64,000 bases of DNA from Branchiostoma floridae (taxonomy: Eukaryota > Chordata > Leptocardii > Amphioxiformes > Branchiostomatidae). The first letter of the stretch is position 1. Each line of letters begins with the position of its first letter. Under the pieces are notes generated by a model, which worked only from the letters and a program-made list of their open reading frames with translations, had not been told where the DNA came from and did not search any database. The DNA lies in the NCBI RefSeq assembly GCF_000003815.2, contig NC_049991.1:14926154-14990153 (forward strand). Reading direction: 5' to 3'. Shown here piece by piece: positions 22,795-34,238 of this stretch. The translations under genes and the position numbers were made by a program.

Positions 22795-25700
22795 TCACTG
22801 CTCCATGCTGTCCTGTTCCACCTTGACGAAGCCAGTGGTACTGGAGAAATATTTTCCCTGCTTGTCACCCATTTTCTTCTCCGCTGCATTTGGATTCACA
22901 ATCTCCAGACCCTGATGGGAAAAGAGCGAAATAAAATCTTAACTACAAAAGCATGGCACTTTCATCATCATCATAACCATCATCTTCTTAAATCACAGTG
23001 CATTTGTCAATAAGAACAACAAACACGTCAAAGAAGGTTAGGTTTCCACTAGGACGGCACTCTCACCGCTCTCTCTCTGCCAAATAAAATTTGACATATC
23101 GGTGATGATATCGCTCAACGAATTGTATAGAAAAGAAACAAATCTTTTTATACTTTGTTTATTTTTTTGTCTTCTCAGTCACACTTTTACGTTTTGTATA
23201 ATATACCGAGTGTGAAAGCAAAGGTTACGCATATCCTATTTAGGTCGCAGTGAGAGCGCAGCGCGATCGCTGTCTAGTGGAAGGGGGGGTCGAAGATATG
23301 TGAAAAACCAGTTACTCAAGCAACTGGATATGATTTTGGAAACCTTTATTAACAAACAGTAGCATTGATAAAAGCATCTTCTTTCAATTTATGACTTTCT
23401 GAAAACAGAGACAAAGAAGTAATGCTCTTCACCACGGTTGAAAAAGGTTAAAACACAAAGTGAGTCATTTCATCAGGTTCTAAAATCACTGGATAACAAC
23501 CAACATACAGATAATTTTCAACAATAGCCACTGTTTCGGTGATTGTCTGTCACCGGAAATACTGACTGGTTCTACTCCACAAAGCAACTAGGTGTTGCTG
23601 CTAGCAATGTGATGCCAAACATTGTCATACCAGTACATACAAAGATGTGATAGTACAAATATTTATATCTGTTGTAAATTAAGAACCCTGTTATATGGTG
23701 GAACATAACATAAGTGGAGACAAATGTCCAAGTCTCTGAAACACCATATTTGCTTTGAAGGAGTCTTGTCTTAAGAAAGTGAGCAATGTGTTCACCTGTA
23801 GTGGAGTGAAGGCTACACTTGAGGCTGTTCCTGACACCTGCCCTCTAACAGAGGTTCTCCCACCATAACTAATCTTTCCTGCGTACGTTGTTCTTCCTCC
23901 ATACACCTGCTGCTTCTGAAGGTTTTTCTGATAAAAAAACAGAAGACATAAAACCATTCATTAATCCAACATGTACAGCTTTCCCATCATTTCCCCATGA
24001 AAGATATTCAAAAAATACTGCTTTATAGTGTAGAAAATTGCCATGTTTCATTTGGACCTCAACAACTACCAACATGCAAAAATTCAAACAAATTCATTAA
24101 AAGGGTCCTGAGTTATAGGTGTAAACGCACAAACACAGACAGAAACAGTACCCCATTGTAAGTAAACCTCCTTCCCAGAAGTAACAAGTAGTTTTCATCA
24201 ATATAATAATAATTTTTTTACAATATAATAAATTGGTCAAGCATGAGAACTGTCCAAATATGCGACATAAAAGTATAAGACTTAATTCTGAGACATTTAC
24301 ATAATAAATCGGTCAGGCATGAGAGCTGTGCAAATATGCTACACGAAAGTAAAAGTGTAGTTGGCTAGGTATCAGCTGACTTTCAATGTTTCCTTCTCAC
24401 CTGTAGTGTCTTGGAGATCTTGACCTGTGTCTTGTTGTCTACCTGTGGCCCACGGACTCTCCCTGTTCCTCCCTTCCCAACCATACCTAATGAGAAGCCC
24501 AGGTCGTCCTGGTAGGCATCCTCTTCAATCTGGAAGGGAAAAATAACCACATAAATAGGTTTTGATAAGTAATTGAATACACAGAATAGACAAAACTCAA
24601 ATATAATAATGAATCTTCTGATTGAGCTAGTTAGTAGTAACAGCTGGCTCAGACATTTCACTAACCACCATGGCTAGCAAGTGAAAGGATTGAGCCAGTA
24701 GTCTCAATGGAGGCCGGCACTCAGGCTTTTACATGCAGTTAAGTGAATCTTTTGATAATAAGTCTATTTGACAAGCAAGGTGCAAAAATTAATTGAGTTG
24801 GACTGTCACCACAAGAAAAATAGAGCTAGTTACAGTACAGTGTACTACACTTCGCCTCTGCAAACTGCATTCTGTTGGCCTGTTTACTAAAAGTTGAAAA
24901 AATTAACTGAGTTGGACTGTCACCACAAGAGAAATAGAGCTAGTTGTAGTGTACAGTGTAGTATACTTCACCTCTGCAAACTGCCTTCTGTTATCCTGTT
25001 TTCTAAACTATGTCATCCCTAGCCTCTCTTAGTAACCCATCTACTTAACAATAACAAGCAAAGTAGGCGAGGTCCCTAAAAACTGGACTGTTACCACAAG
25101 AGAAACAGAGTTTGCACAGTGTCGTACACTTCACCTCTGCAAACTGCATTCTATTGGCCTGTTTTCTAAACTATGTCATCACTAGCCTCTCTTAGTAACC
25201 CATCTACTTAACAATAACAAAGTAGGCAATGTCTTAAAAACTGGACTATCACCACAAGAGAAATAGAGTTTGCACCATGCACTACACTTCACCTCTGCAA
25301 ACTGCATTCTGTTGGCCTGTTTTCTAAACTCCGTCATCCCCAGCCTCTCCTTCATCTTCCTGTACCGCCGTCCTCCCCGCTTCTTCCTCCCGGGATCGAT
25401 GGGCGCGGGTAGCGGCTTCTCGTGTTTGACGGGAGGAGGCTCCTGCCACTTGTCCAGCTTCTTCTGTATCTCGTCCTTGAGGTTGCTCCCGACAACGCCG
25501 CTGGCCGACTCGTGGAAACTGTCCACCCGCGCTGCTAGGGTGCACTTGGCTGATACCAAACGGGCAGCTTTTTTTCTTAGATCCTATAGCAACAAATGGA
25601 ATACTTGTTCTTGTCACAGAGAGAGAGAGAGAGAGCAACTTAACATTTTCTATTGCTACTTCTGTTACATATAACTTCACCAGTTTGGCTTTTTTTTACC

Positions 25701-28700
25701 ATTATCATCTTTTTCTCACACATCAACTGCTCTTGCTCTTATAAAGTGAATACTTTTCATTTTTGGCACATCAAAAGTGAAATGAACACAAAGGATAACA
25801 ACACAGTGCCCCTACATCCTCCAAAGGGCTATGAACTACATTTACCTTCTGTCCTTTTGTATGTCTCTCACTTTAGTAGTACATCTTTAATATGTGGCTC
25901 TGTCAAAATAAGTAACTAACTTGTTGCAACCTGAATAAAGTCAAAGTTATTAACTTGAGTCCAGTGCCAGTCTGCCTGAAAGAAAAATAAATGTCAGAAG
26001 AAGTACCCACCGCAGGCATATTCTGCACCTGCTCACTGTAGTAGATGAAGCCGGTGTGGGGCATGATGGCAGTGGAGGAGAAACCAGCTAGTGTTCTCTT
26101 CTGGGCACCCAGAACCAGCACGTTACAGGACGGCATCTTGGAGAGAGAAGTCAGGCCTCCTGCCACACCTGAATAACAGGAGTGCCATTGGGTTAATTTT
26201 TTTTAGATGGCTTCAAATAGTAGTGACCTGTTGTTATCACAAGCTGACCCTTGAAGCATTTTAATGGTAATGCAATATTCTAACTTCAAATTGAAAAAAA
26301 ATGGTTTAATGAGTATTTTTCACATCACATCATCTTCATGTCCAAATTTAAAGAGGCCCTCTGGGCACTTAGCTGTTTAAATGTTTGAATCATTTTAATA
26401 CAAACTACAGTTAAGGATAGACTACACTCTACGTGTGTTGTTCTAATTACTGAGATTTTGGAAACGAAATAAGAATTGTTTCTAAAACAGTGGTAAAATT
26501 AAAAATGGACTCCCCAAGCACAAACTTACCCATGAGTTTGGCGGCTGTTGATGCCCCTACAATGATGGACAAGTTTGGAGCGATGAAGGACATTCTGGAC
26601 TCCACGTACTCATAGATCTTCAGCTTGGCTGCGTTCAGGTCCACGGCCATGTCACAGGCCTCGTTTATGTCATTCAGGTCATCTGAGGACAGGATAGACC
26701 TGAGAGGGGAAAAAAAGTTTCTGTCACCTCTAGGCATGATGAATAATAATATTTATAAACCTGTCAACAAAAAAGAGCCATGAAGTTTTATGAAGAGCAA
26801 GCAGTTTTATTTTCTATTTCTTTTTCTCCAAGTCAAATGCAGCCACACTCTTAAGCCTTTGGACAATGATGTGATTCATGTACTGCTCCTTACAGATTAA
26901 AACAGTTGTATGCTCCTGCAAGTTTTTGGCTATGTATTTAGAAAAGTGATAATTAAATCATACTCTGCTGGGAGAGCTTGGATGCATTAGCCATGACATG
27001 AGAGATGCTGCCTGGCCAGAACCTCCCAGAGTAATCATTGTCTGATGGAAGCTGCAATATAGAAAATGATGTCTACCAAGACAAAAAGAGTTTAGGAAGA
27101 GATTAAATCATTTCCACACAAACCTACCCTTGAGTGGTGGAGGCGGTGACACTGACCACCATGATGGTAGCGTTTGTCAGGATGGTCGGGAGGACTTCGT
27201 TGTTCTTTGTCTTTTCTAGATCATTGCCAATCTCCTGTTCAACAGAAAAAAAAAAACATTGACTGTTAACATCTCAATGTAAAAGTAGGTCTGGAAAATT
27301 TTGTGATTCAGAACTCTTCAGCTCTATACACAGTCTTTCAAAATATGTGTACATCAAGTTTACAGTGTAAGGGGCATTCTGAAGTCCAGCCTTGTTATGC
27401 TTTGGTTGCTCCCTAAAGGTATCTTTCTGCCAACAACGGAATAGCCCCATATGCTGGTTGCAACAAACCGTAGGGGATACAAATCAAAGCATAGAGATCC
27501 CAAATGCCCAACTGAGCTGGGTGAGAACCGTGTGCATGCACATCATTTGGACAATATACATGTATGTTTACCTAGAACACAGGGATAAGACACTAACCCT
27601 GACAGTCCTGATGTAGTCCAGTGCCATGGGGACCAGAGACTCCAGCTCAGGAAATCTTTTGGAGTAGATGTCACGGACAAACTTGTGGATGATGTCTGTG
27701 GAGGAAGCATACAAGTTAAAACCTCACTGGCACTGGTATAATGTTTTCTTACCAAAGAAAAACTTGCCATCATCAAAGCTTGACATCTGAGGAAGCACAT
27801 CTAATGCTCTTAAGATAGAGGACAAGAGATGATAAACCAGACAGTAACTGAGTTAGAGTGTCCGCAAACTGTGAGAAATGTCCAGTGTATTGTTTCATGA
27901 CTACAGGTTTGTAAGTCTTGGTACTCCTTTGCAGACAACAATGACTCTCATTATACTCTTCATCAAATTCATGGGGTGTATGACATCATGTGGCTTCTGA
28001 GACCAAAAATTGATGTACAGAGACGTCTAAACTTTGCACTTTGTGGTTTGTTGTGAAAAGTTATGAGTAATGCAGTATCCTGTATATTACTGATGAAAAG
28101 AAGAACAAGCCATACTTACTGATCTCATTCTCAATCTCCACAGTGAGGTTGTTAGCTTCCACAATCAGCTGGTACTCTGGGTCAGCTTCCACTGGTCCCA
28201 CCACTGGGGGAGAGGCAAGGGCTTGGTCAAGATGTTTTCATTTGGACAAACTAATGAAGATGACATACCAAACTAATAATCTTGGTCCTAATGAATCTTA
28301 TGCGTTGTATTACATATATTACAGCATAGTTCTCAACAAGCAAGTCAAATGGATGTAAAGCTAAAAAGCTGCAACCACTATGAAAAGGTACACAGGTATA
28401 CAAGGCAGTCTTTGCAATACAAGAAAGGGCGAGCTATTGACAGGATGTTCTAGCCTTTTCACTACCATCTTCTGTAGTGACTGCTGGCTCAATCCTTTCG
28501 CTTGAAAAAGGATTAAGCCAGCAGTTACTACGAGGATGTACTCAGGAGGCTAAGGATGTTCTTGTCAATATCCATGTCAAAAATACAGGCCATTCACTGT
28601 AAGTAGTGATTCACTGTAAGTAGTGATTAACTGTAAGTAGTGTAACCCTGACATACTTTCATCCCTGAAGCCGCTGCTTGTGTAGTGATCGATCTGTTCC

Positions 28701-28867
28701 ATGATGTGTTTTAACTGCTGCGAATCCCGCAGCTTGGCGATGGAGGCGATCCCGTCCTGCTTCACCTCCATCTCCATGGTAACCTCCTCCACATCCTCGA
28801 TCTCCTTCTCCTCATTCTCCGGAGCCTCCTCCTCCAGATCAGCCAGGAGCTCGTCTGCTAGAGACAT
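22795..28867 (-). CDS. PRPF31: Pre-mRNA processing factor 31 (U4/U6 snRNP 61 kDa protein)
   Basis: PRPF31 bridges the U4 snRNA-15.5K complex to U5 proteins (PRPF6) when the tri-snRNP assembles in the nucleus. Ten coding exons on the minus strand are 28657-28867, 28120-28203, 27598-27695, 27128-27234, 26530-26699, 26011-26168, 25293-25583, 24401-24529, 23796-23927 and 22795-22911. All introns are GT-AG and the frame is unbroken for 498 aa (the human protein has 499). The N-terminus [13 protein letters not shown] matches the family. An acidic stretch is followed by the NOSIC/coiled-coil region, then the Nop RNP-binding domain ([10 protein letters not shown] near 214-224, [11 protein letters not shown] after it). 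A basic nuclear localisation segment ([15 protein letters not shown], about 342-356) precedes the C-terminal [20 protein letters not shown] signature. The intron after exon 7 carries duplicated exon-end copies. RBM7 is divergent upstream. Identification is very secure. Confidence 0.97.
24785..25260 (-). pseudogene. Three tandem copies of the PRPF31 exon 7 3' end inside the next intron
   Basis: The exon 7/donor segment (about 25238-25345) recurs as degraded copies near 24785-24880, 24897-25075 and 25081-25237. Each contains CTCTGCAAACTGC.TTCTGTT, which is the reverse of the exon's final codons, next to the AC..CTTCACCTC donor region and an ACTGTCACCACAAGAGAAAT intron segment. Two copies also share CTAGCCTCTCTTAGTAACCC. 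They are not needed for the reading frame and look like decayed pseudo-exon ends. Confidence 0.85.
25616..25636. repeat. (GA)n microsatellite in PRPF31 intron 6
   Basis: About ten GA units just beyond the exon 7 acceptor. Confidence 0.9.
28474..28531. repeat. Compact hairpin repeat, 25-bp arms, 8-base loop
   Basis: Arms 28474-28498 and 28507-28531 are inverted copies with two mismatches, around the loop CGCTTGAA. It lies in PRPF31 intron 1. Related half-copies appear near 21640-21680 and 24661-24700 (TGGCTCAATCCTTTC.CTTG type), so it is a small interspersed foldback element. Confidence 0.75.
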
Positions 28868-29252
28868 CCTGATTGGCTGGCAGTCTCAGCTGGGCACAGA
28901 ATACCTGAAGTTGTGAACAAAGGGATCAGAACAGCTGTAATGTTAATAATAGTATTGTAAAAGGGTAAAATGTTTGCGCTGGTTATGTATGTTAATTACA
29001 GTTTTCGCTGTGACCTCTTTACTGCAAACTTTATATACCACCAGTGACCACTTATTGCTGTGTTTCAAACACAAAGTAAACACCACTGAACACCCCATTT
29101 CCCAAAAATAACTAGATACTGTACTGGAATTGAATTATTTTGACTAGTTCATTCTGCTTTTGCTGAAGAAGAGTGATGGATGTCACTCGAAACGTCCGGA
29201 AGTAAATATCCGTTTTTTATCCAGTTGTAGAAATTGAATTGTATTTGAATAT

Positions 29253-30248
29253 CGCTGTGGCTATTGACACACTCAGTGTGCCAATAGCCAAACAGGCTAT
29301 TGACACACCGAGATGCCAGTCAGCCAATCAGAGCTTGTAACGCTCCTTTCTGGCAATATTTTACACAAGCAATAGTTGATTAGACATTGTTCGGAAGATT
29401 AGACATTGGAATCTTTGAATCTTGGAATGAACGGACGTATTCAAGTTATGCCCTACATTTGGATACCTGTTAATACAGCCCTCATCGTGAATGTTTGGCG
29501 TAGCGTAGTGGATAGAGCGTTGGACCCGGGAATTCGTGACAGCAACTCCGACCCGGTTCGAGTCCGCGCCCGAGTTTTTTTAAATTTTTTTTTTCAATTT
29601 TTTCTTGTCCCTTTTTAAACATCCATTTGATATAAGAATATTTTATATATAAACAACTTTTAAAGTTTCTGTTAACATCATAAACCAAAAATAACACTGA
29701 CCACAAAACATGTCATAATTTTCGGCCGTGTGGTTCCGGCGCTATCGGCAGCGACTCAGAAGAATATTTCTTTCACATTAAAAATAATGGAGGTAAAACA
29801 ACAACTATAACTTCGCTTCCTTAGTGATATAAGTTTTGAGGCCGCAAATTCTCCAATACGGCAGGAATTCGTCGGTAAACACAGCTGAAAACGTGTTCCT
29901 GACCGATCCAACATGGCTGCCATGATCACATGCGGTGACAGTAAAACTAGCACCCTATATGATAGCAGATTCCGATGTTTAAAATTGTGCCGTAAACACG
30001 TGAAAAAGATCGTATTTTGGTTTGATAATGGACACAGGATGCCATTTGTATTTTTCAGAGTGTTGATTGTCAAATATAATCGTAAGATTTCCTCATTTTA
30101 GTGGTTTCTAGCACTGGGTGTGTCAATAGCCTAAACAGGCTATCGCCACACTGAGTGTGCCAATAGCCTAAACAGGCTATCGACACACTCAGTGTGTCAA
30201 TAGCCTGTTTAGGCTATCGACACACTGGGTGTGTCAATAGCCTCGCTC
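29253..30248. mobile_element. ~1-kb TIR transposon with 9-bp target duplication and internal tRNA-like segment
   Basis: The ends are inverted repeats built on GGCTATTGACACAC / GTGTGTCAATAGCC, reiterated several times at the right end (30120-30246). The flanks are TTTGAATAT at 29244-29252 and TTTGAATAT at 30249-30257, an exact 9-bp duplication. Inside are CCAATCAGAG near 29325, a tRNA-like segment at 29494-29573 and then T-rich DNA. It also contains CAACATGGCTGCCATGAT near 29908. A 9-bp duplication with long arms suggests a Mutator-like or similar non-autonomous element. No transposase is visible. Confidence 0.85.
29494..29573 (+). other. tRNA-like sequence inside the transposon
   Basis: A box A-like TAGCGTAGTGGATAGAGCG and a box B GGTTCGAGTCC (29555-29565) occur at tRNA spacing, and a T-rich tract follows. 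The ends do not form a clear acceptor stem, so it is a tRNA-derived sequence and not a called tRNA gene. Confidence 0.6.
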
Positions 30249-30953
30249 TTTGAATATTACTTACCTGGATGTCTGCAGGTAAGAAATAAAAGCATAAAAC
30301 AGTACATTGAACATGGAATAGACACTATTTAATACCAGAACAAAACAGAAGCATGCACTGGTGCTGGTCCAAAGCATCCCATCCCAAACAAATGCCCCCC
30401 TCCCTCCTCGCTAAAACCCTTGACTGCTTTGATAATTTCAAGCCACAAAAATGATTCCGAAACATTCGAACATCTCAGAATATACGAAAACTGTGAGAAT
30501 GTACTTACAGTTCCTCACAGCACTACAGAAGGAGTGCCAAACAGACGTTTTCCCGAAGTTGATGGCCCAAATTTCGCCTCACGCTGTTTCGACGTTCAGT
30601 AGGCAAAGCATTGTGGGAAATTTGCCATATCCACTGCAAAAAGAGGTGAATCGAATAACAATTCTTTAAATACATACAAAAGATAAGCTATGATAGTATA
30701 AATAAAAGTACAGAAAGATACTTTAACTTACTTTCAGATTCCTTTAATGCAGTCAATCATCAATATCATGTAAATTAGGGTACAAACAGGCTGATGTAAC
30801 AATTTTATACCCCTATAGAGTAATGTAATACTAATAACCTGTCAGGGTTAGAGGTTACGTGGCTTGGTGAATCAGTGGGTTCGGGAGCGTGCTCTGGACT
30901 TGGTGGAAAAACTTCAATTTCTCCCTCAACAAACCTATCTGTAGCGTGCAGGC

Positions 30954-32591
30954 ATGGTCATGGAAGACGGCAAAGAAGAGCGGACTCTGTGGGTCGGGAA
31001 CCTCAGCTCTCAAGTCACGGAGGAGCTTCTTTATGAGCTTTTTCTCCAGGTCTGATTTGGAAATCTTATAATGAATTTGTTGCCAGCAAAATGCGGAGTG
31101 GTTGTTTGTATGATAAAGTCTAGTATAACGCCTATTAATGATGATAGTGAAATTATGGTAATCAATTAATGGGTCCTTAATAGTCTATGAATATGATACC
31201 ACATTTACAATAAGCAGCCATCACAATGATGAGCATCAAAACACACATCATAACTTTCTACAGAAACTAAGCATTTTAATGCGCTTCGGCCGCTTCCTAA
31301 TTTTCCAAGGAAAGAAGTAAATTACTTTTGGAGCTTGAATAAACAGTTTATGTTTTGTTACATTTCAGGCTGGTCCGCTTGTTGGAGTCAAAATCCCTAT
31401 GGATGCCAACACCGGCAAGCCTAGGAGCTACGCGTTCATAGAGTTCAAACACGCTGTCTCCGTCCCCTACACCATCGAACTGATGAACGGCATCCGGCTG
31501 CACGAGCAATCGCTGCGCCTGCAGTGCCGCACCGGCTCCAAGCACGCCAGTCCCGCACATGGCGGCGTGGACAGCCCCAACGCCACCCCCACCCACCAGC
31601 CACAGTTCGCCTCCCCCACCCCGCCCCAGCTCCAGAGGGCCTTCACCATCCCCGCCATGAACCCCCCACCCCAGGGGTTCAACCACCTGCTGGGGTTCCC
31701 CACCCCCATGACCCCAGGGGCAGGCATGATGCCGTCCCCCATGGGCTTGCCGATGATGAACCCTCACCAGATGGCACAACAGGTAAATATGACTGCATAG
31801 CCGGCATGTGGAATTTTGTCAGTTTTACCACTTTTCAAGTACAGGATAGGTGCTAGCCTGTTTTAACGTGTTAACAGGCATTTCTCTCTGGCTTTCTATT
31901 TTCTCAAAAGTTTTGGCACAGAAACAAATTTTGAATGCTCACCAACTAGAGAACAAATTGTTAAATCCTGAAAAACAAGTCTTTTCTTCTTTATTTAGTT
32001 GAAAACTGTTTCTTCTCTGTTTGTCTGTGTGTCTCTCTATCAAGTCACCACCTTTGGTAGAGAGTGGTCCAGATGATGTAAGTATGGACTACTAGAGACT
32101 GTCTTTTTCGTGTTTTGTGACTTATTTCAACATACATTGTACTATATGTATGTAGATTTGAACTTGTCCTCTTCATCCCATGTGACACATAAGGCTGTGA
32201 TCAGTTTCTTCCACTGGTGTCTAGGTATGCAAAAAGGTAAAAATTGAAGCTATAGAACCTCAAACTCAGGAGAAAGCACGATGCTGGGTATCTAATGTAT
32301 TCAGATGTAATAATGACATTCGGAACATTGTTCTTACAGATGCAAAGAACGCCGATGAATCAACAGATGCAGATGAGCCACCACAGGTCAAACTACAACA
32401 ACATGGGCAATCGGAACGACTACAGTCCCATGGACACCCCTCACAGGGGATCCAGGGACAGAGACCACAGAGACCAGCGGGGCTGGGGAAGGGATTCGGA
32501 CTACCGTGGGGGGAGGGACGCAGATTATCGTGACCGCAGCAGGGACAGAGATAACAGGAGAGATAGCAGACACTATCAGCACAGGAGATAG
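30954..32591 (+). CDS. RBM7: RNA-binding protein 7 (NEXT complex RRM protein)
   Basis: RBM7 binds U-rich nuclear RNAs and, with ZCCHC8 and MTREX, forms the NEXT complex that feeds transcripts to the nuclear exosome. Exons are 30954-31049, 31369-31782 and 32340-32591, giving 253 aa. The RRM occupies about residues 10-86, with RNP2 LWVGNL (12-17) and RNP1 RSYAFIEF (51-58). Family hallmarks are EELLYELFLQAGP and HAVSVPYTIELMNGI. Residues 90-170 are Pro/Met-rich and the C-terminus is rich in RD, RS and DYR repeats. A second in-frame ATG lies two codons in, at 30960. The intron 1 donor GTCTGA is weak. A 15-nt microexon (32063-32077) could be spliced into intron 2. RBM11 is the main alternative; the chordate outgroup gene probably represents both. 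Confidence 0.92.
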
Positions 32592-34134
32592 GGCTTTTGT
32601 TGTGTGGTTCCCTGAGATTCTTTGAAGATATGGACAATAGATTGTTTTTCAACATAAAGGACATGGACTTTTTTTTACTGCATTTCTGGCTTGATTACTT
32701 TTCTCTCTGTAGAGAGATGGGGATAAAAACTAGTTTTAAAGTGAACAACCTTTTTTCGTGTGAGGGGATTATATTAAGGCAAACATTGCTCATTGTTAAT
32801 CTCCAGCCATACTTTGTGAATGGTTTTACTCAAGTTTTTTTACACAGTGGATCATTAGCATTGCTTTGGGCCTCCAGGCAATTTACAAATATGTCTTATG
32901 TCCCTAAGAAAGGTTTTACTAAGAGAGGCAATAACTACATGGTTGATCCATCCGGTGATGTTTTATTTTGTTTTTTAAATCCATTTTCTGTGTACATATT
33001 GGCTTTTACTACTAACAATGTACATACATGTATTTGATTTGATTGTTCAAGTTACTTGTACTAATCTAAGTTTAGTGTTGTCATAGATAGGTTTCACACT
33101 TTTGTAGCAACTGTGCAATGGTGGGGATGTTAGCTGCGCAACAAAAGATCTTATAGTTATACACACATAACCGGTTACTTAAAAACTATTACAGCACATG
33201 TTTTATATCTTGGATCATTCAACCATTTCCATCTAGAGTAAACTGAAACTGAAACTACATCACATGGACATTAAATATGACGGTTTTTGCTCTGTCCACA
33301 AGTCTGTGTTGTCTAATTTTTTTTACAGATGACATTATTCACGGTGTTGTTTTATATAACAAAGAAGCTAACGTAACCTCTCAATAGATGTGAAACAAGT
33401 AAGCAGTAAGCAAGCAGATGTGAATTTGTAGTATAGAGTTACACTGAGCTGCTCAGTTCAAGGAGGTTATATAGAGACCTCCTTGCTCAGTTCAATGCCC
33501 ATGAAAGTGAAAAAAAAAAGACCTTTTAACATAAAAAATGGTGGTGGACAGCCACTCCTAGATTAAGGTTAGTCTATATAAAAATATCAATGAAGGATAA
33601 ACCTTGATGCAAATGAAAATCTGTCTTTGTCGATACAGATTATATGGAGAGTATGCTGTTGGAGAAGTCCTGGCGAATTTGTAGCAAATATTCTATTTTA
33701 TTAGCTTCAAGTTCACTCATTTTCCTGCCCCAAAATAGCGCTATTTTCAAAACGATATTTGAAATCGGTACAGCCCACATGGACCTAGTGGAAGACTGTT
33801 GAGGCACTTGTGTTACGTTGTTATTTATGTCCGCCAGAGGGCGCAGCTGAGTGGTGCACGCGATGAACGACTTTTGTGTTGCGTTACTCATCATATCTGC
33901 TAGGCGGCGTAGCTGAGACGTCGCTGAGATTGTAGACTATTTCAAGTACATTAGGGGTGTCTTGTTATGTCAACCTCGTAAATGAGAGGTTATGCCAGTT
34001 ATAGTATACTAAAAGAAACCAATTATACCAGTAATAGTATAATTTATTTACTTAAAATAATTGAATTTGTATATTTTAGCTACAAAACGTGATTTTATAT
34101 AGTGATTAATTTCAAAGCCTCCCCACAAACCTAA

Positions 34135-34238
34135 TAGATTGTTCCTTGAAGATGGCGGCTGACTCAAACGGTTGAAGCAACAACAACATTCAAGCAGACG
34201 CAATTAATTCACTTTTCGGTGAAATTTCAGCGTTTTCG
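34135..34238 (+). promoter_or_regulatory. Candidate non-coding first exon / promoter of LRRC45
   Basis: TTGAAGATGGCGGCTGAC near 34145 matches the YY1 consensus AAGATGGCGGC, common just downstream of housekeeping start sites. The ATG in it opens a 7-codon frame ending TGA. A GTGAGT donor follows at 34239 (CGTTTTC|GTGAGT). Possible acceptors before the LRRC45 start codon are at about 35427 and 35433. Expression is inferred. Confidence 0.4.

Larger units (their letters stand above)
28868..30953. other. Divergent PRPF31-RBM7 promoter region split by a transposon
   Basis: PRPF31 runs left from 28867 and RBM7 runs right from 30954. About 1 kb of the 2.1-kb spacer is the element at 29253-30248. Next to it, at about 29110-29225, is a repeat with hairpin GAGTGA(29171)/TCACTC(29188) followed by GAAACGTCCGGAAGTAAATA. 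A GCATTGTGGGAAATT motif at about 30607 lies on the RBM7 side. Confidence 0.65.

Noticed and set aside
29171-29200. Hammerhead ribozyme
   Set aside because: The CUGANGA core is not intact, and the visible hairpin uses bases that a hammerhead would need unpaired.
31348-31856. Long open frames overlapping RBM7 exon 2 in other frames and strand
   Set aside because: They are shadows caused by the GC- and Pro-codon-rich exon; only the RRM frame joins to exons 1 and 3.
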